Of a stretch of DNA of 64,000 nucleotides, positions 45,575 to 53,411 are shown in pieces. The stretch lies in NCBI RefSeq assembly GCF_030409875.1, contig NZ_JAUFQR010000001.1, positions 2,542,001-2,606,000 of the forward strand. The letters run 5' to 3'. Origin of the DNA: Chryseobacterium tructae (GTDB taxonomy: Bacteria > Bacteroidota > Bacteroidia > Flavobacteriales > Weeksellaceae). Numbering within the stretch: position 1 is the stretch's first letter; every line of letters begins with the position of its first letter. The notes below the pieces were generated by a model. It ran no database searches, had not been told where the DNA came from, and was given only the letters and a program-made list of their open reading frames with translations. A program made the translations under genes and the position numbers.

Positions 45575-46843
45575 ATGAAAACAAAAATGGAAATACCATT
45601 GCCTTTATCATTGAAAGAACGTGATCGCCGTTGGGATATTGCACGCATCATCATGAGAAAAAATGAACTGGACACTCTTATTATTTACGGAGACAGAGAA
45701 TCTGCGGCACCTGCCCCGTTTTGTATGGATCATTATTTTACCAATGACAGACTTGGGTCTGTTGTGATATTTCACAAAGATAAAAAGCCAATTGTAGTGA
45801 CTTTTGCTTCTATGATGGTAGCAGATCATATGCAGGCTTCCCTTCGTGGAGATCAGCAATGGATTAAGCCTGAACAAATCTATGTTGGTAAAACCGGGTT
45901 CAATATTGGAAATATCCTTAAAGAAAAGGGACTTTCAAATACCCCTAAGATTGGAATAATCGGCTTGGAGCCTTATCCGCCTTTTTATTTTGATGGAGCG
46001 CTTCCCCATCGTACATGGAAAGGTATCATGGAAGCCTTTCCCAATGCTGAAATAAAGTCCGTTTATATGGATTTTTTCAAACTGACTGCTCCAAAAAGCG
46101 ATGAAGAGCTGGCTTTAATCAGACATGCTGCCCATATTGGGGAAGCAATGAGTGAAGCAATGCGGATCACAGTTAAACCCGGAGTAAGTGAAGCTGAAGT
46201 AGCTGCTGCTATTACTTCAGCCTGTATTTCAAGGGGAGGATTTACGGCTGAAATATTAATGGGGTCAGGACCTGAATATATTGGATGGGGACCGCCTGCC
46301 TGGCAATATCGGTCACAGTTGCCCCGAATCATTAAAGAAGGAGATATTGTTTTGTCTGAGATCTTTGCGCTATATGGTATGTACGAAACTCAGCATCAAG
46401 CAGCGGTGGCAGTTGGAAATATACACCCAAATCTTGAACGTGCAGCGCTTGTCGCCCGTGCGTGTTATGAAGCGGGAGTTGATATTTTAAAATCGGGAAA
46501 AACTTTTGGAGAAGTTGTTGATGTCATGGAAAAACCACTTTTAGAAGCTGGCGGATGGCATGTGCATCCTTTGATACATAGTCTAAACCCTTATGGTCCG
46601 ATTGGATTTGGAACAGCTCCGGGGATAGAAATATTACCACAAGCTGCCCAATACGGAAATGTGGGTCGGTTGCCTAATCCCGGCAGAGATTTAGTACTGC
46701 AGGAAGGAATGTGTTTTGCCTTTGAGCCCAATTGTGCTTTTGGAAATCATCTTGTCAATGTTGGGGGAACTGTACTTGTTGGTAAAGATGGAGGGATTGA
46801 ACTCAATACCAACTCGACCCGTCTGATGAGAGCAGAATATTGA
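45575..46843 (+). CDS. M24-family creatinase/aminopeptidase-like protein
   Basis: 422 residues. N-terminal creatinase_N domain (LSLKERDRRWDIARIIMRKNELDTLIIYGDRES, ~12-145) and C-terminal pita-bread domain (~175-415). Most metal ligands of true M24 peptidases appear changed: the first Asp is Glu in GDIVLSEIFALYG, the second region reads YETQHQAA, and the last Glu region reads NVGGTVLVG. A histidine (HVHPLIHSL) and FEPN remain. It may be a creatinase-like hydrolase or a non-metal relative. Divergent from an AraC-type regulator that may control it. Confidence 0.72.
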   Translation: MKTKMEIPLPLSLKERDRRWDIARIIMRKNELDTLIIYGDRESAAPAPFCMDHYFTNDRLGSVVIFHKDKKPIVVTFASMMVADHMQASLRGDQQWIKPEQIYVGKTGFNIGNILKEKGLSNTPKIGIIGLEPYPPFYFDGALPHRTWKGIMEAFPNAEIKSVYMDFFKLTAPKSDEELALIRHAAHIGEAMSEAMRITVKPGVSEAEVAAAITSACISRGGFTAEILMGSGPEYIGWGPPAWQYRSQLPRIIKEGDIVLSEIFALYGMYETQHQAAVAVGNIHPNLERAALVARACYEAGVDILKSGKTFGEVVDVMEKPLLEAGGWHVHPLIHSLNPYGPIGFGTAPGIEILPQAAQYGNVGRLPNPGRDLVLQEGMCFAFEPNCAFGNHLVNVGGTVLVGKDGGIELNTNSTRLMRAEY

Positions 46844-46884
46844 TAAAGATCCCAAAAGGGGAAAATTTTTCTATATATTTAGAA

Positions 46885-46928
46885 TGGGCACGAGTGCACA
46901 AATAAAATAATTAGTGTATTCGTGACAA
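46885..46928. repeat. Shrunken copy of the TGCCACGAAT repeat family
   Basis: GGGCACGAGTGCAC and GTGTATTCGTGACA face each other across ~16 bases. Both resemble the ends of the elements at 3203-3330 and 17830-17956. Confidence 0.5.
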
Positions 46929-46976
46929 TAAAATAAAAGTGTCATAAAGACATAAAAAACATACTTATTGAGCATA

Positions 46977-47012
46977 AAAAAGCCTCCTTAAAACTATTTA
47001 AAGAGGCTTTGT
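46977..47012 (-). terminator. Terminator of the 160-residue gene
   Basis: On the minus strand AAAGCCTCTTTAAA pairs with an opposing TTTAAGGAGGCTTT, followed by TTTTTA. Located just past the stop codon at 47027. Confidence 0.8.
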
Positions 47013-47026
47013 TTTTTTAATATTTA

Positions 47027-47509
47027 CTATAAAGGAGAGATATAAACTTCTATTTTAGTTCCATCATAATTGAATGTTCCGTCGGAATTTATTTTTCCAA
47101 GAACCCATTTCATATCTACCGGTACAGACCATGCAGAACCTAATGAAAATCCATTAACGGATCTGATCTCATTTCCGTTTCCTGTTGTAATGGCTGAATG
47201 AAACCATGTTTTATCAATAGGTCTGTAAAAGCCAATGGCTTTTCCTTTGGGAATCGGAGAATACCCATCCCATTTTTTTCCTGAAGAATAATTGAAGGTT
47301 TCTAACCATTTTTGACCTGAAGATCCCGCCAATTGATCCGGACTAATGCTGGCTCCTCTCATATACAAAGCATATGCAACCACATCGTGGCAAACTCCAT
47401 TGCTGTACTTTGAAATATTTTCTGCTCCTGAAAGAACGGCATGAGCTACAGGAGCTCTTTCAGATAAAGATAACTGAGCCTTCCTGGCTCCTTCTGGTGT
47501 TACTGACAT
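47027..47509 (-). CDS. Hypothetical protein, possible papain-like hydrolase
   Basis: 160 residues without a signal peptide. The arrangement KYSNGVCHDVVAYALYMRGA (Cys ~41) and KTWFHSAITTGNGNEIRSVNG (His ~104) could be the Cys and His of a papain-like amidase or peptidase fold. That would fit a small toxin or effector domain, but no family was recognised. Single gene with its own terminator and no visible immunity partner. Confidence 0.5.
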   Translation of the reverse strand: MSVTPEGARKAQLSLSERAPVAHAVLSGAENISKYSNGVCHDVVAYALYMRGASISPDQLAGSSGQKWLETFNYSSGKKWDGYSPIPKGKAIGFYRPIDKTWFHSAITTGNGNEIRSVNGFSLGSAWSVPVDMKWVLGKINSDGTFNYDGTKIEVYISPL

Positions 47510-47721
47510 ATTAATGTGATTTGTTTGGTTACTGTAAATATAAGCTTTTTAAAATTAATTGAAAATTCAGATTGATTAACAGATTATTAGGTATCCATCA
47601 CCATTTATGTATTGGTTGGCGGATTTCTTTCTCTATCTTCAGGTTCGATTTAAATTTCTTTCCAATTATTCAAATGATCTTTCTAACTTAGTCTTTATAA
47701 TCAATTATATAGACTTTAATT

Positions 47722-48809
47722 ATGAGGCATTCATTTATATCATTTATTGCTTTATTATTTTCAATTATAATGTTCGGACAGGGTCAAAAACCCGGGGATG
47801 AATATCGTGAAGCAAGAGAGATCATCAAAGATCTGGATTCTATAGTAAATCCAAATGGAATTCAGGAGAGATATAAAGTTGTTATCGGTGGTACTAAACA
47901 ATGGGTATATGCTCGTGGGCAAAATAAGGAAAATCCGGTGATTTTATTTGTACATGGTGGCCCGGCCTCTCCTATCGCTCCGGTGATGTGGATGTTTCAG
48001 AGACCTATTGAAGAATATTTTACGGTAGTAAATTACGATCAGAGAGCGTCTGGAAAAACATATAATGCTAATGATACACTAAGTCTCAAGAATACGATTA
48101 ATATTAATCAATATGTAGATGATGCCATAACACTTGCCGAATTGATTAAAGAAAAATATAAAAAGAAAAAGGTTCTCCTCATAGGACATAGCTGGGGAAC
48201 AATTATCTCAATGAAGGCGGCACTGAAAAGACCGGATCTGTTCTATGCTTACGTTGGAATTGGACAAATTATTAATACCAGGGATAATGAACGTTTGAGT
48301 GTCGATTTTGCAGTAAAAGAAGCTACCCGACTGAAAAATGATAATGCTTTAAAGGAACTTGCCTCAATAGCGCCCTATCCGGGAAATACTCCGATTACCA
48401 GACAAAGAATCATTATTGCAAGGAAATGGCCTCAATATTATGGTGGTCTTACGGCTTACAGAAATAATTCCAGGTACTTTTTTCAAGCTCCACTATTATC
48501 TCCGGAATATTCCTATGATGATGCGGAAGCCATCGGAAAAGGAAGCTTATTTACTCTTTCAAAGTGCTTCCTGAGTTTCTTGGTGCAGATTTCAAGAATG
48601 TTAAAACATTTCCAATTCCGGTCTTCATGTTTATGGGAAGGCATGATTATACTACTCCATCAGAACCTACGGCACAATGGCTTCAGAATGTAAAAGCTCC
48701 TTTTAAAAAGGGAATATGGTTTGAGAATTCAGCCCATATGATTCCTTTTGAAGAACCTGGGAAAATGCTGGTCACTTTATTGAATGATGTTCAGCCTGTC
48801 TGTAAATAA
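47722..48809 (+). CDS. Secreted alpha/beta hydrolase (prolyl aminopeptidase-like; frameshifted as read)
   Basis: Exported alpha/beta hydrolase of the S33 group. Signal peptide ~1-19. Oxyanion HGGPASP (~75-81), nucleophile GHSWG (~154-158), acid GRHDYTTPSEP and base histidine NSAHMIPFEEP are all present across two frames. The break at about 48562 is repaired by one A (TCAAAG to TCAAAAG), restoring LSKVLPEFLGADF. Joined length ~362 residues. Substrate unknown; HGGP suggests a proline iminopeptidase relative. Confidence 0.82.
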
Positions 48810-48819
48810 CAGCAATTTT

Positions 48820-49323
48820 TTATACATCCAGTTGGAAAAGTCCCATGGTCGCATTGTGATAATGATCTGGGCGACCTTCAGTATCCGTCATCTTCTTATC
48901 TCCTAAATAGGTAAATCCACACTTTATGTAGTAATCTGTTAAGCGTTGATTTCCTGCAGTGGTATCCATTCTTACATATCGTTTGCTGTGCTGGGAAGCA
49001 AATTGTTTTGCCCATTCCACGATTTGTTCTACAAACTTTTGGCCACGGAAGTTAGGATTGGTAGCAATTCGGTGTATATAAATAGCCGGATCTTCATTTT
49101 TTTCCGCCCAAACCTGGTGATCATCGAAGGTAATACTCCAGACACAAGCCACCTGTTCATCTACTGTAATTTTAAAATGACGAGTTTCATTGATTTCATT
49201 TTCAATCATATCTCGATCAAATTCCGGCCATTGTACGCCAGATACGGTTTTCTTAAAATCAGAAGCCATTTTGTATAAACCAAGGACTGCCTCCATATCC
49301 TGCAAAGAAGTATTCACTATCAT
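48820..49323 (-). CDS. GNAT N-acetyltransferase
   Basis: 167 residues. GNAT core: ITVDEQVACVWSITFDDHQVW, IHRIATNPNFRGQKFVEQIVEWAK (acetyl-CoA loop) and MDTTAGNQRLTDYYIKCGFTYLG. Convergent with the alpha/beta hydrolase, 10 bases between stops. Substrate unknown. Confidence 0.88.
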   Translation of the reverse strand: MIVNTSLQDMEAVLGLYKMASDFKKTVSGVQWPEFDRDMIENEINETRHFKITVDEQVACVWSITFDDHQVWAEKNEDPAIYIHRIATNPNFRGQKFVEQIVEWAKQFASQHSKRYVRMDTTAGNQRLTDYYIKCGFTYLGDKKMTDTEGRPDHYHNATMGLFQLDV

Positions 49324-49478
49324 TATTCCTGCTTATGGGACAAAGTTACGAAAAATGCATGGTAGTATTTCCTTATTGTTATTCAGAATGGGTATAAATA
49401 CCGTTTGATTCTATCTTCTGCATTGGGTGACATTAATAAAAATACTATTTTTATCGGCCGAAAAAGAAAAGACTAAAT

Positions 49479-49982
49479 ATGCCGACTGATGCTTCCCATA
49501 AGCTGATTCCGATGACAACCTTTGTGCTTGAATATTATGCCCACGAAGGATATGCCGATCTTCAAACCTTGAGTTTGATGAATAATTATGCCAATTTTTT
49601 AAAACAATCCCTTACATTGGGAATGTTTGTCCCTGTAGACCCTGCAGGGAATGTATTGAAGGAGCCTAAAAATTACACTTCATGGAAATCATTGGAGCAT
49701 AACGACAGCGATGATGAACGCACAGATATGGCTGGTTTTGAGGAATACGGCGAATATCAGAAAGCAGAGCGCAACTGTATGTTTGAAGGTTTCAGGGTAG
49801 ATTATAACGGATACTCAAAGGTAAGGATTGTGGCTTCTTACGATACTTCTATAGAATTATCATTCAATAAAAATGATCTGATTCCGGTAGGTTTCAACGA
49901 TTTGGAATCGCTTACTGTTTTTGATGATATCTTTTTGACTTTTAATGCCTTGAGGGTTATTGGAATTAAGGATAGAAAATAG
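49479..49982 (+). CDS. Hypothetical protein
   Basis: 167-residue acidic protein without signal peptide or recognised family. The middle is very acidic (LEHNDSDDERTDMAGFEEYGEYQ) and the C-terminus hydrophobic/beta-like (LTVFDDIFLTFNALRVIGI). Own promoter; no operon partner. IS110 copy B begins 74 bases downstream. Confidence 0.55.
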   Translation: MPTDASHKLIPMTTFVLEYYAHEGYADLQTLSLMNNYANFLKQSLTLGMFVPVDPAGNVLKEPKNYTSWKSLEHNDSDDERTDMAGFEEYGEYQKAERNCMFEGFRVDYNGYSKVRIVASYDTSIELSFNKNDLIPVGFNDLESLTVFDDIFLTFNALRVIGIKDRK

Positions 49983-50099
49983 ACAGTCTTAAAACGTCAA
50001 TACACAAATCCGATTATCTAATTTTTACCATTTATTTATGTAAAAGCTATGTTCCCTTTAGTTTGTAAAAAGAAATTAAGTTTACAAAATAAAAGCATT

Positions 50100-50256
50100 C
50101 ACAAGAAACAGGGTGAACCATTATGTGTCCAAGGATTCGAGGCCTATACATAGATTATGAACCCTGTTTCTTTGAGAATAAGGTCATTATAGAAATTTAG
50201 GTTCGAGACCTATTATCAAGGGCTTAGACACGATTCTCAATGTGAATGATAACCTC
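50100..50256 (+). ncRNA. Candidate IS110 bridge RNA, copy B
   Basis: Stem 1 pairs AAGAAACAGGGT with ACCCTGTTTCTT perfectly. Inside it TATGT (50122-50126) pairs with ACATA (50148-50152) around a putative target-binding loop. Stem 2 pairs GAGAAT (50174-50179) with ATTCTC (50233-50238) around a second loop with AGGTTCGAGACCT. That loop holds ATAGAAATTT (50189-50198), nearly identical to the element's right end ATAGAAATCT (51313-51322), as expected of a donor guide. Confidence 0.7.
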
Positions 50257-50265
50257 AAAAAAGTT

Positions 50266-51316
50266 ATGAGACAAAAGTACGTTATCGGCATTGATATTTC
50301 CAAATCAAAATTAGATTGTGCTATAATGGATTCTGAGTATAAGATCCAATGTGAGCAGATCATTCCCAACACAGAGAAAGGAATATCTTCATTTTTGAAA
50401 GGTATTTTAAAGCTTCTGAAAATAACCAAAGAAGACCTTTTGATTTGCTGCGAAAATACTGGAATTTATAACCGACCATTAGAGAAGTTTTGTTCAAAAT
50501 CAGAGTATCTGCTTTGGGTGGAACATCCTGTTAAAATCAAAAAAGCAGCCAGTGATTTAAGAGGAAAAGATGATCGAAAAGATGCCAGAAGAATTGCAGA
50601 ATACGCTGTTCGCTATCACGATAAAATAATGCCTTATGAGGAATCAGAGGAAGTTATACAACGAATGAACGTGCTGGCTAAATCCCGTGATACTTTACTA
50701 TTGCAAAAAACGGCTTTGGAAAATCAATTAAGGGAAGCCAAAAGTCACGATGTGTATGTGTTTAAGCTATTGACCCAAGCCTTTTCAAAAACGCTGAAAA
50801 CTCTTACCACATCTATAAAAAAACAATAGAAAAATCAGCTTTCAGAACTTATGGAAATCCAAGATGAGATTAAGAAAAAAACAAAGAACTTTTTGATTTC
50901 CATTCCTGGAATCGGAACTCAATGTGCTCTTAATTTGATCATCATTACCAATAACTTCAAATCGTTTGATAATGCTAAACACCTTGCTTGTTATGCAGGA
51001 GTTGTTCCGTTCAAAAAAATCAATCAGGAACCATCGTAAAAAAAAAGAACGTGTATCGAAAAATGGCGAATCAAAAAAACTGAAAAAAAGCTGCTTCATT
51101 TATCTGCCATGGCAAGTATACGAGCAGACAAGGAATTAAAGACCTATTTTTCTGAGAAAAGTAGAAGAGGGTAAAAATAAAATGAGTGTTCTTAATGCTA
51201 TAAGAAACAAATTAGTACATCGAATAATGGCCGTAATCAAACGAAAACAGCCATTTTTTCCAAAAGAAGAATTTTTATCAATAAAAAACACTTATAATAC
51301 TTGCTTATTAACATAG
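50266..51316 (+). pseudogene. IS110 transposase, copy B, inactivated
   Basis: From ATG 50266 (MRQKYVIGIDISKSK). The DEDD half and linker are intact to ~50826. An in-frame TAG then interrupts (50827-50829), and the same frame continues through ELMEIQDEIKKKTKNFLISIPGIGTQCALN to TAA at 51039. The Tnp_20 catalytic-serine segment SGTIVKKK and the C-terminus MSVLNAIRNKLVHRIMAVIKR are in other frames to TAG 51316. The TAG is shared with copy A. Confidence 0.88.
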
Positions 51317-51384
51317 AAATCTATGTGGTGAAAAAATTAAACCACATAGGCACATAGATGCTTACAAAATCATTTTTAATAACA

Positions 51385-51422
51385 AAAAAACCTTTATCTA
51401 CGCTGGACAAAGGTTTTTTATT
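51385..51422 (-). terminator. Terminator of the cysteine-rich peptide gene
   Basis: On the minus strand AAAAAACCTTTGTCC and its partner GATAAAGGTTTTTT form an A/T-flanked stem ending in a T run. Confidence 0.8.
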
Positions 51423-51432
51423 TAAATAATTT

Positions 51433-51660
51433 TTATCTTACACATTCACCGGAACGGCATTGATACCCTGATGGACACAATCCATTGATACAAGGTCCAG
51501 CAATATCCGGATAACATTTTTCATCCGCTCTGCAATGGGAATTGGGTGGACATAAACCAATAAGATTTCCGATGCAGATTCCCACAGGAAGAGGCAAATT
51601 AATCTCGATACCAATCTCTCCGGCAATGTTCTTTAACGTTTTTCTGTTTAATTTTTTCAT
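51433..51660 (-). CDS. Cysteine-rich bacteriocin-like peptide with leader
   Basis: 75 residues from ATG 51660 (MKKLNRKTLKNIAGE); the frame opens at 51684 but the leader fits the second Met. The leader resembles that of the peptide at 39413-39696 (MKNFKKLDRNELKSISGE). The core has eight cysteines in a repeated pattern, GLCPPNSHCRADEKC and GLCPSGYQCRSGECV, which looks like a two-repeat disulfide-knot or EGF-like peptide. Single gene with terminator; no modification or export gene adjacent. Confidence 0.7.
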   Translation of the reverse strand: MKKLNRKTLKNIAGEIGIEINLPLPVGICIGNLIGLCPPNSHCRADEKCYPDIAGPCINGLCPSGYQCRSGECVR

Positions 51661-51887
51661 GAGTTTAGTTTTAATGTAAGCCAAAGGTAATTATACTTTT
51701 ATGGAGCTTATACAGTACTTTTACTGAATTTATAGGAGGAGGTTGAATGGTTTGAAGATGTGGGCTGGAAGTTATTATTCAACTCACGACTTCTGAAAGT
51801 GGGTTAAATAAATATTTAAAAAAAATAAACAAAATAAAAGTCTGTCATTGTTTTTCAGGCTTTAAGAACTTCCAGCTTCAGGCTTCC

Positions 51888-53407
51888 TTACTTTAAAAAA
51901 GATTTGACAATCGTTACCAAACTCATCAGAATAACGACTATTCCTACTACCACAAACATTTTCTTTGTAGGGAGTCTGGAGGTAAGCATTGCGGAAAACG
52001 GAGCGGTAAAAACTCCACCCAACAGAAGTCCCAACACAATATTCCAATGATGAATTCCAATAGTGAAAATAAAAGTGACAGCACTTGTAACCGTTAATAA
52101 AAATTTGGCAACGGTTGAACTTCCTACCACATACCGCGGAATTCTTCCTTCTTTAATCAGAGTTCCTGTTACTAATGGCCCCCAGCCGCCCCCGGCAAAT
52201 GAATCAATAAAGCCTCCAACAAATCCCAATAGTCTGAGATTTGTCCTTTTTTTAGCCTTCACACGACCTTTATTTTTATCTTTAAAAGCATTTCTGAGGA
52301 TGTTGGATCCTAAATATAAGGTATAGCAGGCAATAATCGGTTTTACGATATGGGCATAATGTTCTCCGTAATGAGATAAGGTTAATGCTCCGATGATAGA
52401 TCCCACGATAGCCAATGGAAATAATACCCAAACCATTTTCTTATTGACATTTCCCAATTTATAATGGCTGAATCCTCCTGCAGCAGTTGTGAAAGATTCT
52501 GCAGAGTGAATACTGGCGCTTACAACAGGAGGCGGAACGTTCAATAAAAGCAATATGGTTGTACAGATAACGCCATATCCCATTCCCATAGATCCTGCTA
52601 CAATTTCAGCCATAAAACCGGCAAACAGCATCCAGTAAAAGATATGGCCATCTTTGCTGAGGAAGATCTGAATGTCATCAGAAAGATCAAACTGATAGAC
52701 CACAAGACCAAAGATTCCGAAAAGAAGCATAACGCCTATGATCGCCAGATAAATATTGGCTTTTCTCTGAGCTATTTTAGTAATACTAATGAGCTTTTCA
52801 ATTTCCAGATCAGGTTTTGAAGGAGATAATTTTCCATCAGACAGATATTGAGTCGTAATCTTATTGAGTTCTGTGACTTTGTGGTTAAATATCCTTTCAA
52901 CTGATTGCGGATGTTCTGCATATTATCTAAGACAAGATCCATTTCATCAGGAATGGTTTCTGTGAATGTCTCTCTGAGCCTTTTAGCAATAGTCGGAGAT
53001 TTTCCATTGGTTGAAATCGCAATTTTAAGGTTTCCTTTTTTAACAATGGAACCTAAATAAAAATCACACAGATCAGGTTTGTCTGCAATATTGACCAATA
53101 CATTTTTTTGATGGGCTGCTTCACGAATCTGTGCTGCTAATTCAATATTATTTACTGCAATAATGGCTACATCGGTATCATTAAAATCATCATTATTATA
53201 AGGTCTTTCGTACAATTTTATATTGGGATATTTATGCTGTAAAGTTCTTACTTCAGAGCTAATTTCCTTGGCCACCAATCTTATAAGAGTTTCTGGAGAA
53301 TTGCCTAGTACGGATTCCAGTTTTTCAAGCGCAATTTTTCCGCCACCGATGATCAGTAAGGATAAGGTTTCAAGTTTTAAAAATACAGGATATAAGGAAT
53401 TGCTCAT
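51888..53407 (-). CDS. Siroheme synthase (NAD domain) fused to TauE/SafE sulfite exporter (frameshifted as read)
   Basis: N-terminal ~210 residues: precorrin-2 dehydrogenase/sirohydrochlorin ferrochelatase of the CysG N-domain type (LLIIGGGKIALEKLESVLG NAD loop, VNIADKPDLCDFYLGSIVKKGNLKIAISTNGKSP). The C-terminus is an eight-helix TauE/SafE permease (FAGFMAEIVAGSMGMGYGV, GGFIDSFAGGGWGPLVTG). As read, the first part stops at 52772 and the second opens at 52730. In fact the permease frame is open back to ~52890; one T added to ATTTAACC gives GYFNHKVTEL and one ~506-residue protein. Last gene of the sulfate-assimilation operon, supplying siroheme to CysI and moving sulfite or a related anion. 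Confidence 0.82.
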
Positions 53408-53411
53408 TTCA

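Larger units (their letters stand above)
50056..51322 (+). mobile_element. IS110-family element, copy B (decayed)
   Basis: About 1,267 bp and close to copy A (9814-11099). Identity with copy A starts at CTTTAGTTTGTA and ends at TAGAAATCT; flanks differ completely, which fixes the boundaries. Both ends begin or end with CT, the probable core. Non-coding 5' end ~200 bp, then a transposase gene with at least one internal stop and two frameshifts. Confidence 0.88.
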
